Assembly (NCBI GenBank): GCA_031551635.1
Contig: JAVBNH010000019.1
Coordinates: forward strand, 68,948-132,947
Length of the DNA stretch: 64,000 bases
From: JAVBNH01 sp031551635
Lineage (GTDB): Bacteria; Bacillota; Clostridia; Oscillospirales; Acutalibacteraceae
Reading direction: 5' to 3'
A program made the translations under genes and the position numbers. The notes beneath the pieces were generated by a model that worked only from the letters and a program-made list of their open reading frames with translations, searched no databases and was not told the DNA's origin. Shown piece after piece: positions 52,083 through 61,038 of the stretch (its first letter is position 1; every line of letters starts with the position of its first letter).

Positions 52083-53213
52083 TAAATACTGTCCCACAAA
52101 GTTTGATATGTAAGGCATCAGACCGCCCATCAGCCTGTTATGAAGGAACTCATCCCAGCCTTTTTTGTACAAGTCCTTATTCAGAATCGTGTAGGTTTTA
52201 TAGCTGCTCGAGTCGTTTTCGTCAAGCTCAAAAACTCTCACACCCCGCGTCTCCTGGTTGCCGTAGGAAAAATAGCCAATAGCAGGGGACTGAATCAAAT
52301 CAATTCCCTTATATGTGCCGGTGAAGCTGTTGACATGGTCGTGACCGAAAACAATCCCAAGGCAGTCGCCGCGCGATAGCATCGCATCAAACTGACCATG
52401 GTTTGCGTCAGGCGGACAGGACCACTCGCCGAGAATTCCGCTTGCCATATCGCTGTTCAGCTCAAAAGCCCTGTTAACTCCGAAACGCTCCCTTGAGCCC
52501 TCCGCTCCTTCGGGAGCAGTGTTATAGAGCTCATAAATTTCCGGAATCGGAATATGCTGGAACCAAAGTGATGGCACCTTGACACCGTTCGCGGCTTCAA
52601 GCGCTTCGCTTGTCTGTTTATACCATTCGAGTTGGTCCTCACGCACATAATCGTATCCACCGCCTACAGTGTCATAACTCCCGGAATCGACGATATAAAG
52701 GTTGAATGCGTCTGCGGTTCCCGCGGAGTTTTTTATCGTCAGATTATGGTTCGCGCAGCCGTACAGCGCTGCATTGTCGTCAAAGGCCAGGCAGCCTTTA
52801 TAGCTCTGGAAAACCGCCAGCTGCTTCTCCTTGCTTATCGCCTTTCCCTCATCGTCGTGATTTCCGAAAGTGACGGTAAACGGTACGCCGCTGTCTGTGA
52901 CCGGCTTCATGATTTTTTTAATTGCCATTTTCGCCAGTCCTTCGGTGAAGGCGCCGTAACCCTGAATATTATCGCCGGTAAAGACTATCAAATCAGGCTT
53001 TACCCGCTCTATCGCCCTTTTCATCGCTTCAATTGTCGCCGGTCTTGCGATAAAAATATCCTGGGTGTCGGCAATTTGTAAAATGGTAAATTTACCGTTG
53101 TCATTGAATTTCAACTGATTCCCCTCCCCCTCGGCGGTCGCAGGAACGGCAGTTGAAAACAAAAACAGTGCTGAAAAAAGCACGGACATGACTGCAATAA
53201 TTTTTTTTCTCAT
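52080..53213 (-). CDS. Secreted metallophosphoesterase
   Basis: 377 residues from the ATG with AGGGG 9 bp upstream. Signal peptide at about 1-28 (FLFSTAVPATAEG). Calcineurin-like motifs are ILQIADTQDIF (D-x-Q in place of D-x-H), VFTGDNIQG (GDN), TFGNHDDEG (GNHD), and VFGHDHVNSF (GHDH). The family includes Dcr2-type and nucleotide or phospholipid-like phosphatases; the substitution of the first His is common in that branch. Extracellular; substrate unknown. It lies 41 bp downstream of the DUF692 gene and may be co-transcribed. Confidence 0.9.
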   Translation of the reverse strand: MRKKIIAVMSVLFSALFLFSTAVPATAEGEGNQLKFNDNGKFTILQIADTQDIFIARPATIEAMKRAIERVKPDLIVFTGDNIQGYGAFTEGLAKMAIKKIMKPVTDSGVPFTVTFGNHDDEGKAISKEKQLAVFQSYKGCLAFDDNAALYGCANHNLTIKNSAGTADAFNLYIVDSGSYDTVGGGYDYVREDQLEWYKQTSEALEAANGVKVPSLWFQHIPIPEIYELYNTAPEGAEGSRERFGVNRAFELNSDMASGILGEWSCPPDANHGQFDAMLSRGDCLGIVFGHDHVNSFTGTYKGIDLIQSPAIGYFSYGNQETRGVRVFELDENDSSSYKTYTILNKDLYKKGWDEFLHNRLMGGLMPYISNFVGQYL

Positions 53214-53254
53214 AACTAAATCCCCTAACATAATAAAATTTTATTAATTTACCG

Positions 53255-54118
53255 TTAACTGTATTTCTCCATGATTAATCTCAGCCGTCTGACCTGTTCA
53301 ACAAAATCATTTTTCGCATCAATGTTAACAGCGTTTGCGGACATCGTCGGAATACCCGCACCTATGCGGTCATCCTCGCGCCCGTATTCGAGCGTCAAAA
53401 TTTCTGGCTTGTGCGTTTCCATGATTTTTTCTAAAATTTCATAGGCCTCTTCATGAATTTTTACATGTGCCATAATGTTGTCCGGCGTTTCAATCCAGCC
53501 GTTTATATGTATTTCGTAGAGGCTATCCATAGGTAAAAGCTTGATATAGCTCCAAAAATCGATGTCCATGCATTTCGCTGAGCAATACGCGTGGGAGATG
53601 TCGAGCAGAAAACCGCAGCCGGATTCATTTACGATTTCAGAAATAAAAACAGGGTTTATGCATACTCCGAAATTATTTTGCGGCATATATGGATTGCCGT
53701 CCACATTTTCAAGTGTAAAAAAGTCGAGATCCGGAAAAACCATTTCTCTGAGAAATTTTATATTGTCAAGCAAAATCATTTTGTTTTCGCAGTCACTCAG
53801 AGAAGTATCGACACCGCAGAGATGGAGTGAAATTCCTTTTACCTCTGATAGCTCTGCAGTCTTTTTTACCTGAGGAATATTAAGCCTCTGTGTAAAATCC
53901 GCCGCGCCGATGCCGACAGCGCAGGGATACAGCCCATGAATGAGCACCGGTCTGAGCTTCTGAAGCTCCTTCATAAAACGCGAAAACACTCGCAGGCTTA
54001 GCTGCTCAAGCATAGGATTCATAGCTGAGAGTGTCGGCAGCTTGAGATAATCGATGTCGATTTTCTCCTCTTTCAGCAGCTCGAGGGTCTCAAGATAATA
54101 ATTACACGCAAGCTTCAT
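53255..54118 (-). CDS. DUF692 / MNIO-like TIM-barrel protein
   Basis: 287 residues, soluble. TIM-barrel phrases of the DUF692 family include ISLHLCGVDTS, FTLENVDGNPYMPQNNFG, INPVFISEIVNESGCGFLLDISHAYCS, YEIHINGWIETPDN and ILTLEYG, which supply candidate iron ligands (His, Glu, Asp/His, His and Glu). Characterised family members (MbnB, TglH, ChrH) are multinuclear iron enzymes that modify cysteine or other residues in short peptides. No precursor peptide or partner protein is visible next to it; neighbours are a metallophosphoesterase and an RsiV-like protein. Enzymatic assignment is therefore tentative. Confidence 0.75.
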   Translation of the reverse strand: MKLACNYYLETLELLKEEKIDIDYLKLPTLSAMNPMLEQLSLRVFSRFMKELQKLRPVLIHGLYPCAVGIGAADFTQRLNIPQVKKTAELSEVKGISLHLCGVDTSLSDCENKMILLDNIKFLREMVFPDLDFFTLENVDGNPYMPQNNFGVCINPVFISEIVNESGCGFLLDISHAYCSAKCMDIDFWSYIKLLPMDSLYEIHINGWIETPDNIMAHVKIHEEAYEILEKIMETHKPEILTLEYGREDDRIGAGIPTMSANAVNIDAKNDFVEQVRRLRLIMEKYS

Positions 54119-54235
54119 GTTTTATGACCATGCCTTTTCATTGGAATAAATACATATTACAGCAAAAAAAAACATATGTCAAATACTGAAGCGCATATAA
54201 TTTATCAATTAATAAGGAAAATTAAGGTGATATTT

Positions 54236-54913
54236 ATGCCAAAACAGAACGACATTGATATTCGCGCCGAGTATCTTTCTAAGGATGTTTTTTATGAGGA
54301 CACTCCGATATTAAAAATAAAAATTATGTATCCTCTTTTCAGCTCTCAGAGCAGTTGCAGAGCTCTTTTAAAAATGAACCGCTTTTACAAAACACGTGCC
54401 GAGAGTATGCTTGAGGAAGCCATGAAAAGCCTTGCGCCGGCTGCTCTGGAGGACTATAAAAACAGTAAGGAAAACGGCTTTCCGGTTCATGAATATCAGC
54501 TGAGCACCTCTTTTCAGGTGACAAACAACTACGACTGTTTTATCAGCCTTTATCATGATAAATATGAATACACCGGCGGCGCACACGGAAATACATCGCG
54601 CACAAGCGAAACCTGGAGCCTGAAAAACGGTGCAGTTTTGCCGCTTGAATACTTTTTTCCGTGCAGACCTCAATATATTAAAGAAATAAAGTCGGAAATA
54701 ATCCGGCAGATTGAAACTCAGATTTCGCAGGGTGACAGCTATTATTTCGAGGACTATAAAAAGCTTGTCGATGAAAATTTTGATGAGAAAAATTACTATC
54801 TCGTACCGGGCGCGGTTGTTGTTTTTTTCCGGCAGTACGACATCGCACCATATGCCAGCGGAATGCCAGAGTTTATTATTCATACTAATATAGCTAATAA
54901 TTTCTCAAACTAA
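54236..54913 (+). CDS. RsiV-like protein (DUF3298 domain), no membrane anchor
   Basis: 225 residues from the ATG with AAGGTGA 5 bp upstream. The C-terminal DUF3298 region is evident (LYHDKYEYTGGAHGNTSRTSETW, FFRQYDIAPYASGMPEF), as in the lysozyme-binding anti-sigma factor RsiV and related sensors. The usual N-terminal anti-sigma segment and membrane helix are absent, so it cannot act as a transmembrane sensor by itself; it is probably a cytosolic or orphan member. Divergent from the DUF692 gene with a 117-bp gap. No sigma factor is nearby. Confidence 0.85.
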   Translation: MPKQNDIDIRAEYLSKDVFYEDTPILKIKIMYPLFSSQSSCRALLKMNRFYKTRAESMLEEAMKSLAPAALEDYKNSKENGFPVHEYQLSTSFQVTNNYDCFISLYHDKYEYTGGAHGNTSRTSETWSLKNGAVLPLEYFFPCRPQYIKEIKSEIIRQIETQISQGDSYYFEDYKKLVDENFDEKNYYLVPGAVVVFFRQYDIAPYASGMPEFIIHTNIANNFSN

Positions 54914-54917
54914 ATTA

Positions 54918-55190
54918 TTATCTCAAAAAAATTTCAAGCTGTTTACCTAAAGCTCCTGCTAGCTTTTGTAAAAATTCGACAGACGGGTTGTAGTTTCCGC
55001 TTTCAAAACGGCTGATATTGCTTTGCTTTGTATCCGCCCGTTCTGCTAGCTCAGCTTGCGTCATTTGTCTCTCCAGGCGAGCTGCAATTACTGCGTCAAT
55101 AATGTCATATTGTGGCGCAAGGGCATCGTACTCGCGACGAAGCTCAGTGCTTCCTTCGAGCATTGTTTTCTTATATTCCTTGTAATTCAC
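54918..55190 (-). CDS. higA: XRE-family antitoxin (HigA-like)
   Basis: 90 residues. Residues 33-85 form a helix-turn-helix (VIAARLERQMTQAELAERADTKQSNISRFESGNYNPSVEFLQKLAGALG). The N-terminal 30 residues would bind the toxin. The start codon overlaps the toxin stop by 4 bp (ATGA), the usual higBA order with toxin first. It should bind the 22-bp operator palindrome in the shared promoter and repress the pair. Confidence 0.9.
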   Translation of the reverse strand: MNYKEYKKTMLEGSTELRREYDALAPQYDIIDAVIAARLERQMTQAELAERADTKQSNISRFESGNYNPSVEFLQKLAGALGKQLEIFLR

Positions 55191-55534
55191 TGGCTGTTCC
55201 TCCTTTGGTAATCTTCTAAATAATTCTTTGCTGTTTCTATTTCTCTATTCGGTGTTTTTTGTGATTTTTTCACGAACCCATGAAGAAGAACAATATTTTT
55301 ACCTATTGGAACAAAATAAAAAATACGTGATATATCACTTGCTGATTTTATACGGAGTTCCCATAACTTGCCTTTTAAGCATTTTACATGCGGTTCAGTG
55401 AGTGCTGTGCCGTATTTTTCCAATACATCAATATCACGTAATGCTTTCGCAAGGTGTTTTTTAGGAAGATTATCCAAGAATTTTTGAACAGGTATATTCC
55501 CGTCCTCTTTTTCATAAAAGATAATGTTCCACAT
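55187..55534 (-). CDS. higB: RelE/HigB-type toxin (Gp49 family)
   Basis: 115 residues from the ATG with GGAG 8 bp upstream (a TTG two codons earlier is possible). YEKEDGNIPVQKFLDNLPKK, KYGTALTEPHVKCLKGKLWELRIKSASDISRIFYFVPIGKNIVLLHGFVKKSQKTPNREIETA matches the phage-derived Gp49-like group of mRNA-interfering toxins. It probably cleaves mRNA on the ribosome and is neutralised by the HTH partner. Located next to lon, whose protease degrades such antitoxins in other bacteria. Confidence 0.9.
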   Translation of the reverse strand: MWNIIFYEKEDGNIPVQKFLDNLPKKHLAKALRDIDVLEKYGTALTEPHVKCLKGKLWELRIKSASDISRIFYFVPIGKNIVLLHGFVKKSQKTPNREIETAKNYLEDYQRRNSQ

Positions 55535-55571
55535 ACTCAAATCTCCAAATAATATATTTTGTTATACTATT

Positions 55572-55599
55572 ATTATATCATATATGATATAATTGTCAA
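55572..55599 (-). promoter_or_regulatory. higBA promoter with overlapping operator
   Basis: Minus strand TTGACA (55599-55594), 16 bp, TATAAT (55577-55572). A perfect 22-bp palindrome (55572-55593; half-site ATTATATCATA) covers the spacer and -10, an ideal place for antitoxin autoregulation. Confidence 0.85.
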
Positions 55600-55616
55600 T
55601 GATATATTAAATTTCT

Positions 55617-58040
55617 CTAATTCAACTTATTGCCTGAGCTTACATTATTCCAATCAGTACAAACACCATCGGCAATAATCAACGGATTAGCTTTTTCGAT
55701 TTCGTCAATCGGTTTTATGAGAGCCAGCTCGAGAACCTCGTCAACATGTCTCACGGGAATAAAGCTGACCTTTTCAAGTACAGCGCTGTCAAGCTCCGAG
55801 ATGTCAGGTTCGTTTCCTTGAGGAATTATAACTGTGGATATTCCGGCTCTGTATGCCGCCATTGATTTCTCGCGAAGCCCGCCTATAGGAAAAACCCTTC
55901 CCCGAAGTGTAACCTCGCCGGTCATTGCGATTTTGCCTGAAACCGGCAGTGACGCGAGCGCGGAGACAAGCGCTGTCGTGACAGTTATGCCCGCTGAGGG
56001 ACCGTCCTTCGGCACAGCGCCCTCCGGGAAATGAATATGTATATCCTTATTCTTGTAAAAATCCTTGTCTATCTTGAAAAGCTCAGCGCGGCTGCGCACA
56101 AAGCTGACCGCCGTACGCGCTGATTCCTTCATAACCTCGCCGAGTGAACCTGTCAGCTCAATTTTTCCGCTGCCCTCAAGCACCGAAACCTCAACCTTCA
56201 GCAGCTCACCGCCAACTGAAGTCCACGCCAGACCGTTGACAACACCGATTTCGTCCGAAAGTGCGTCAAAATCGTCGTCGCGGTACTTTTTTACGCCTAG
56301 ATAGCACTCGAGATTTGATGGATTTATTTCCGTGAGGTCATTATTACCCTCAGCAACCTTGACAGCCGTCTTTCTGCATAGCTTCGCTATCTGCCGCTCA
56401 AGCTTTCGCACACCCGACTCGCGGGTGTAGCCGTCTATAATCTCTCTGAGCGCTTCATCGCTGATTTTAAGCTGCTTTTTCGTCAGTGAATGCTCCTTGA
56501 GCTGCTTAACAATCAGGTGTTTTTTAGCGATGTTAAATTTTTCTTCATGTGTATAGCTGTAATGCTCGATTATTTCCATTCTGTCAAGCAGCGGGCGCGG
56601 TATGGCTGAGGCGTCATTCGCGGTCGTAATAAAAAGCACGCGGCTGAGGTCAAAGGGCAATTCGGTGTAATGGTCGGTAAAGGAAAAATTCTGCTCGCTG
56701 TCGAGTACCTCAAGCAGGGCGGAAGCGGGATCGCCCCTGAAATCGCCTGACAGCTTATCCACCTCGTCAAGCAATATAAGCGGATTCGCGGTTTTAGCAT
56801 CGGTGAGGGCGTTCATAATGCGCCCGGGTATAGCACCGATATAGGTACGTCTGTGCCCTCTGATTTCCGCCTCATCCCTCACGCCGCCAAGTGAAATTCT
56901 TATGTATTTCCGGTTCATTGCCCTGGCTATGGACTTCGCGACTGAGGTTTTTCCGACACCGGGAGGACCGACAAGACAGATAATATTACCCTTGATATTC
57001 GGGTTGAGAATACGCGCGGCGAGCATCTCGATTATACGCTCCTTGACTTCCTTGAGACCGTAATGGTCCTTATCAAGCACCTTTCTCGCGTAATCAAGCT
57101 TTGTATTTTCCTTTGAATACTTCCCCCACGGCAGAGCCAGGCAGCGCTCGATATAAGTCCTTATAACTCCGGCTTCGGGGTTGCCGGCATTGAGCCTTCT
57201 GTAGCGGCTGAGCTCTGTATACAATTTTTCTTTATTTTCATCAGGCATTTTGCTGCGGTGAATCTGATAATAAAACTCATCGATCTCGTCCTCGGACTGT
57301 TCGTTTTCCCCCAGCTCCTCGGCAATTATTTTTTGTTGTTCGCGCAGAAAGTAGTCTCTTTGATTTTTATCGATTGAGGACTGAACCTTTTTATGTATTT
57401 CATCCTCAAGTGTCATTATGTTAATTTCCTCGAGAAGAACAATCGCAAGTGTATTAAGCCTTACATAAGGGTCAAGCTCCTCAAGCAGTTCTTGCTTTAC
57501 CTCGTAGGAGAGCATAATATTCCCGGCGACAAGGTCGCAGAGCTTGCCCGGGTCGCCTGCTTTTTCGGCGTTGATAATCAGATCGGGAGCCATTTTCGCG
57601 GTGAAGCGGCTGTACTGAAGCATAAGGTTATATGCCTCGCGCATCATAGCCTTTTCGTAGCGTTCCTCAACTGCGGGAAGAATATCCGCCATAGGCTCGA
57701 CAAACGCCTTCATAAAGGGGCGCTTGATTATGGTTTCGGTGATTTTCGCGCGGTATTTACCCTCGACGACAACCCTGATTTCATTCGCCTCGGGTATTTT
57801 TATAATCTGTTTTATCTGAGCGACAACACCTATTTCACAAAGGTCGTCAAAGTCAGGATTATCAACCATTATGTCCTGCTGCATGACTACCAGAATCTCC
57901 TGAGTGGAGCTTGTTACCGCCGATTTTACCGCACTGACAGAGGAGCGGCGGCCGACGTCAAAATGCAAAGTTGTGCCGGGGAAAAGAACAATCCCGCGAA
58001 GCGCGACAACAGGCATTTCTTTTATATTTTTAGTTTGCAT
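55617..58040 (-). CDS. lon: ATP-dependent protease Lon
   Basis: 807 residues, the standard LonA size. N-terminal substrate-binding domain to about 190, then a coiled region, AAA+ module (GPPGVGKTS, LLDEVDKLSGDFRGDPASALLEVLD, TTANDASAIPRPLLDRMEII) and the protease domain with catalytic Ser in PKDGPSAGITVTTAL and catalytic Lys in GGLREKSMAAYRAG. It degrades misfolded and regulatory proteins in the cytosol. A minus-strand promoter (TTGCCT-17-TATACT) lies upstream; no CIRCE-type element was seen. Confidence 0.98.
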   Translation of the reverse strand: MQTKNIKEMPVVALRGIVLFPGTTLHFDVGRRSSVSAVKSAVTSSTQEILVVMQQDIMVDNPDFDDLCEIGVVAQIKQIIKIPEANEIRVVVEGKYRAKITETIIKRPFMKAFVEPMADILPAVEERYEKAMMREAYNLMLQYSRFTAKMAPDLIINAEKAGDPGKLCDLVAGNIMLSYEVKQELLEELDPYVRLNTLAIVLLEEINIMTLEDEIHKKVQSSIDKNQRDYFLREQQKIIAEELGENEQSEDEIDEFYYQIHRSKMPDENKEKLYTELSRYRRLNAGNPEAGVIRTYIERCLALPWGKYSKENTKLDYARKVLDKDHYGLKEVKERIIEMLAARILNPNIKGNIICLVGPPGVGKTSVAKSIARAMNRKYIRISLGGVRDEAEIRGHRRTYIGAIPGRIMNALTDAKTANPLILLDEVDKLSGDFRGDPASALLEVLDSEQNFSFTDHYTELPFDLSRVLFITTANDASAIPRPLLDRMEIIEHYSYTHEEKFNIAKKHLIVKQLKEHSLTKKQLKISDEALREIIDGYTRESGVRKLERQIAKLCRKTAVKVAEGNNDLTEINPSNLECYLGVKKYRDDDFDALSDEIGVVNGLAWTSVGGELLKVEVSVLEGSGKIELTGSLGEVMKESARTAVSFVRSRAELFKIDKDFYKNKDIHIHFPEGAVPKDGPSAGITVTTALVSALASLPVSGKIAMTGEVTLRGRVFPIGGLREKSMAAYRAGISTVIIPQGNEPDISELDSAVLEKVSFIPVRHVDEVLELALIKPIDEIEKANPLIIADGVCTDWNNVSSGNKLN

Positions 58041-58139
58041 TAAAAATTCCCATACCTTTCGAATACTGCTTTTGCCTGATTTTGTAAAATGTAAAAAACA
58101 TAAATAAATGAGTGAAAAAAATCATTTTTTGAAGCTTTC

Positions 58140-58168
58140 AGTATAGCATATAATTGTATATAAGGCAA
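58140..58168 (-). promoter_or_regulatory. Probable lon promoter
   Basis: Minus strand TTGCCT (58168-58163), 17 bp, TATACT (58145-58140), 100 bp before the lon start. Confidence 0.5.
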
Positions 58169-58223
58169 TAGAATATTTTTTACATTTTTCGAAATATCCG
58201 AAATAACAAAATAAAAAAAACTC

Positions 58224-58252
58224 TTGACAAACAAAAAAAATAGTGATAAACT
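58224..58252 (+). promoter_or_regulatory. thrS promoter
   Basis: TTGACA (58224-58229), 17 bp, TAAACT (58247-58252) with an extended TG before the -10. Confidence 0.6.
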
Positions 58253-58286
58253 CTCCCTTATTCACATATAATAATAAGAAAACGAA

Positions 58287-58343
58287 ACTCTAGCATCTAG
58301 CATCTAGCATCTAGCATCTAGCATCTAGCATCTAGCATCTAGA
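58287..58343 (+). repeat. Heptanucleotide array (CTAGCAT units)
   Basis: Eight nearly perfect CTAGCAT/ATCTAGC units between the thrS promoter and its T-box leader, inside the transcribed 5' region. Confidence 0.95.
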
Positions 58344-58364
58344 ATGAAGCAGAAGGCTTAAGAT

Positions 58365-58657
58365 AACTTTCATTCAGAGAGTGCCGCGGCAATTATTGTC
58401 GGCTGAGAGCGGCATGTGAGAGACTTAAAGCTACCGCTGCCGAGTGCTGCCGAAAACGGACTTTGTCCGGCTAAGGTATGCCGCAGGAACCGCGTTAAGG
58501 TTTTCCGGCTTAATTCAGGCAATCGTTGATTCTTTTCGCACAATCAATGTCGTTGTTTTGATAAAAGTCTCAAAGCGGCGGAAGCAATTCCGCAATTTGG
58601 GTGGAACCGTGGAGTAAATATACTTCACCCCATATCATTGGGGTGGAGTTTTTTTTA
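58365..58657 (+). promoter_or_regulatory. T-box riboswitch controlling thrS
   Basis: The conserved T-box core GGGTGGAACCGTGG lies at 58599-58612, followed by a terminator stem TACTTCACCCCA (58621-58632) with TGGGGTGGAGT (58639-58649) and eight T. The upstream 230 nt carry several hairpins; ACC at 58433-58435 is a candidate Thr specifier. Uncharged tRNA-Thr should favour the antiterminator. Confidence 0.88.
58622..58657 (+). terminator. T-box attenuator terminator
   Basis: ACTTCACCCCA pairs with TGGGGTGGAGT, followed by TTTTTTTTA. Confidence 0.9.
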
Positions 58658-58794
58658 TTTTCAAACACAAAATAAAAACCCAATCGAGCATAAATAAAAA
58701 ACATACCTCTTTTCTTATTATCGACCACTATTTGTACAGTGTACACTGTAAACTGTAAACTAAACTCAATTATCAAATTTTGGAGTGAATTAAA

Positions 58795-60735
58795 ATGCTT
58801 AAAGTTGAACTAAAAGGCGGCGTGATAAAGGAATTTGATTCCGGTATCAGTGCCCTTGAAATTGCGAAATCCCTCGGCTCAGGACTTTTTAAGGCTGCCT
58901 GTGCCTGCCGTATCAACGGTGAGCTTTGCGATTTGAGAACGCTAATTAATGAGGACTGTGCCCTTGAAATCCTTACCTTTGAGGATGAGGACGGAAAAAA
59001 AGCCTTTTGGCACACCTCCTCACACATTCTCGCGCAGGCTGTTAAAAGGTTATATCCCGCGGCAAAACTGACCATCGGTCCCGCTGTCGCGAGCGGATTT
59101 TACTATGATTTTGACAGTGAAATATCCTTCACAAACGATATTCTTGAAAAAATCGAAGCAGAGATGAAAAAAATCGTTAAGGAAGAGCTTCCGATTGAGC
59201 GTTTTTCACTCCCGGCTGATGAAGCTTCTGAGCTGATGAAGTCAAAGGGCGAGACCTACAAGGTTGAGCTTATCGCTGAGCATGCCGGCAAGAGCGAGGA
59301 CATATCTTTTTATAAGCAGGGCGAGTTTACCGAGCTGTGCGCGGGACCTCATATCCCTGATACGGGAAGGGTTAAGGCTCTCAAGCTGACCGCCTGCACC
59401 GGCGCGTACTGGAGAGGCGACGCGAACAATAAGATGCTTCAGCGCATTTACGGCATTTCCTTTGTGAAGCAAGCTGAGCTTGACGCTCACCTAGAGATGC
59501 TCGAGGAGGCAAAAAAACGTGATCATAATAAACTCGGGCGTGAGCTTGAGTTTTTCACCACCAGCGAGGTTATCGGTCAGGGTTTACCTATTATTCTGCC
59601 CAAGGGCGCGAGGGTTATCCAGCTGCTTCAGCGTTTTGTCGAGGACGAGGAGCAGAAGCGCGGCTGGCTGCTGACCAAAACGCCTTATATGGGCAAGAGC
59701 GATATTTTTAAAATATCCGGGCACTGGGATCACTACCGTGACGGCATGTTTGTGCTCGGCGACCCCGAAAGTGACGAGGCTATGGCGCTACGTCCGATGA
59801 CCTGCCCCTTCCAGTATCAGGCCTATCTCAACCGCAGTCGCTCCTACCGCGACTTACCGCTGCGTTATAACGAGACCTCGACACTGTTCAGAAACGAAGC
59901 CAGCGGGGAGATGCACGGGCTTATCAGGGTGCGTCAGTTCACCATTTCCGAGGGGCACCTTATTTGCACTCCTGAGCAGCTCGAAAAGGAATTTGAGGGC
60001 TGCCTGAACCTCGCGATTATGATGCTCAAAACTGTCGGTCTTTACGAGGATGTCTCCTACCGTTTCTCAAAATGGGACCCGGAGGACAGGGAGAAATATA
60101 TCGGCACACCCGAGCAGTGGGATGAGGCGCAGGGTGTTATGCAGCGTATACTTGACGACCTCCGGCTTGATTATAAGGTGGGTGTCGGAGAAGCTGCCTT
60201 CTACGGTCCGAAGCTCGACATTCAGATAAAGAATGTCTGGGGCAAGGAGGACACACTCATCACAATTCAGATTGACCAGATGCTCGCCGAAAAATTCGGT
60301 ATGGAATATACCGACACCGACGGCGCGAAAAAGAATCCCTATATCATTCACCGCACCTCAATCGGCTGCTATGAGAGGACGCTCGCTCTGCTTATCGAAA
60401 AATACGCCGGAGCCTTCCCTCTGTGGCTCGCGCCGGAGCAGGTCAGAGTTGTGCCGATTTCCGACAAGCATCATGACTACGCGGTGGCAGTGCTCGAAAA
60501 GCTCGAGAGCTTCGGCTTCAGAGCGAGCCTTGACGACCGCAGCGAAAAGCTCGGCTACAAGCTGCGCGAGGCTCAGCTCGAAAAAATCCCGTATATGCTC
60601 GTTGTTGGCGACAAGGAAGCCGAGGAGGGTACTGTTTCCGTCCGCAAACGTTCCGTGGGCGACGTCGGCGTGCTGAAGGTTGAGGAGTTTATCTCACAGA
60701 AGCTTGCGGATGTAGCAAGTAAAGTTATAGATTAA
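58795..60735 (+). CDS. thrS: Threonyl-tRNA synthetase
   Basis: 646 residues, full-length. N-terminal TGS domain (residues 1-60), then the editing-like domain with HTSSHILAQAVKRLYP, the class II core: motif 2 region RYNETSTLFRNEASGEMHGLIRVRQFTISEGH, the zinc-binding Cys in MRPMTCPFQYQAY and motif 3 IIHRTSIGCYERTLALLIEKYAG. The C-terminal anticodon-binding domain includes LAPEQVRVVPISDKHHDYA. Cytosolic translation enzyme, controlled by an upstream T-box that senses tRNA-Thr charging. Confidence 0.98.
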   Translation: MLKVELKGGVIKEFDSGISALEIAKSLGSGLFKAACACRINGELCDLRTLINEDCALEILTFEDEDGKKAFWHTSSHILAQAVKRLYPAAKLTIGPAVASGFYYDFDSEISFTNDILEKIEAEMKKIVKEELPIERFSLPADEASELMKSKGETYKVELIAEHAGKSEDISFYKQGEFTELCAGPHIPDTGRVKALKLTACTGAYWRGDANNKMLQRIYGISFVKQAELDAHLEMLEEAKKRDHNKLGRELEFFTTSEVIGQGLPIILPKGARVIQLLQRFVEDEEQKRGWLLTKTPYMGKSDIFKISGHWDHYRDGMFVLGDPESDEAMALRPMTCPFQYQAYLNRSRSYRDLPLRYNETSTLFRNEASGEMHGLIRVRQFTISEGHLICTPEQLEKEFEGCLNLAIMMLKTVGLYEDVSYRFSKWDPEDREKYIGTPEQWDEAQGVMQRILDDLRLDYKVGVGEAAFYGPKLDIQIKNVWGKEDTLITIQIDQMLAEKFGMEYTDTDGAKKNPYIIHRTSIGCYERTLALLIEKYAGAFPLWLAPEQVRVVPISDKHHDYAVAVLEKLESFGFRASLDDRSEKLGYKLREAQLEKIPYMLVVGDKEAEEGTVSVRKRSVGDVGVLKVEEFISQKLADVASKVID

Positions 60736-60737
60736 AT

Positions 60738-60778
60738 ATGGACTAGGGGCAAGGGACTAAGGGCTAGAAGCTAGAGAA
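60738..60778. repeat. Degenerate CTAGGG/CTAGAAG repeats after thrS
   Basis: ACTAGGGGCAAGGGACTAAGGGCTAGAAGCTAGAG is related to the heptanucleotide family and to the GGGGCCAGGGCATAGG stretch in the 14.2-kb element. A short related piece (CTAGTCCCTATCCCC) is at about 60976-60990. No gene is visible in 60736-61038. Confidence 0.45.
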
Positions 60779-61038
60779 TAGTGTACAGCTTAGGTCGCGA
60801 AATGGATTTTATTTTTTTTTTATTACGCTTTCCGCAAATGATTTTATAATGCAATATTAAGTTTATTTAAAACAGGTAACTGTTTTATTAAAAAATTTAA
60901 ATTAAATCGGGTGAAGAGATAAAAACAAATTTAATTCTACCTACACGACATCAATTTTTCATTCTTCATTCGCATCTAGTCCCTATCCCCTGTTCATTTC
61001 TAAAAGCATTTTTCAAGTTATAATAAAGGTGTGATTTT

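Noticed and set aside
53255..54236. RiPP precursor peptide next to the DUF692 gene
   Set aside because: I looked in the gaps 53214-53254 and 54119-54235 on both strands and found no short ORF with a ribosome site.
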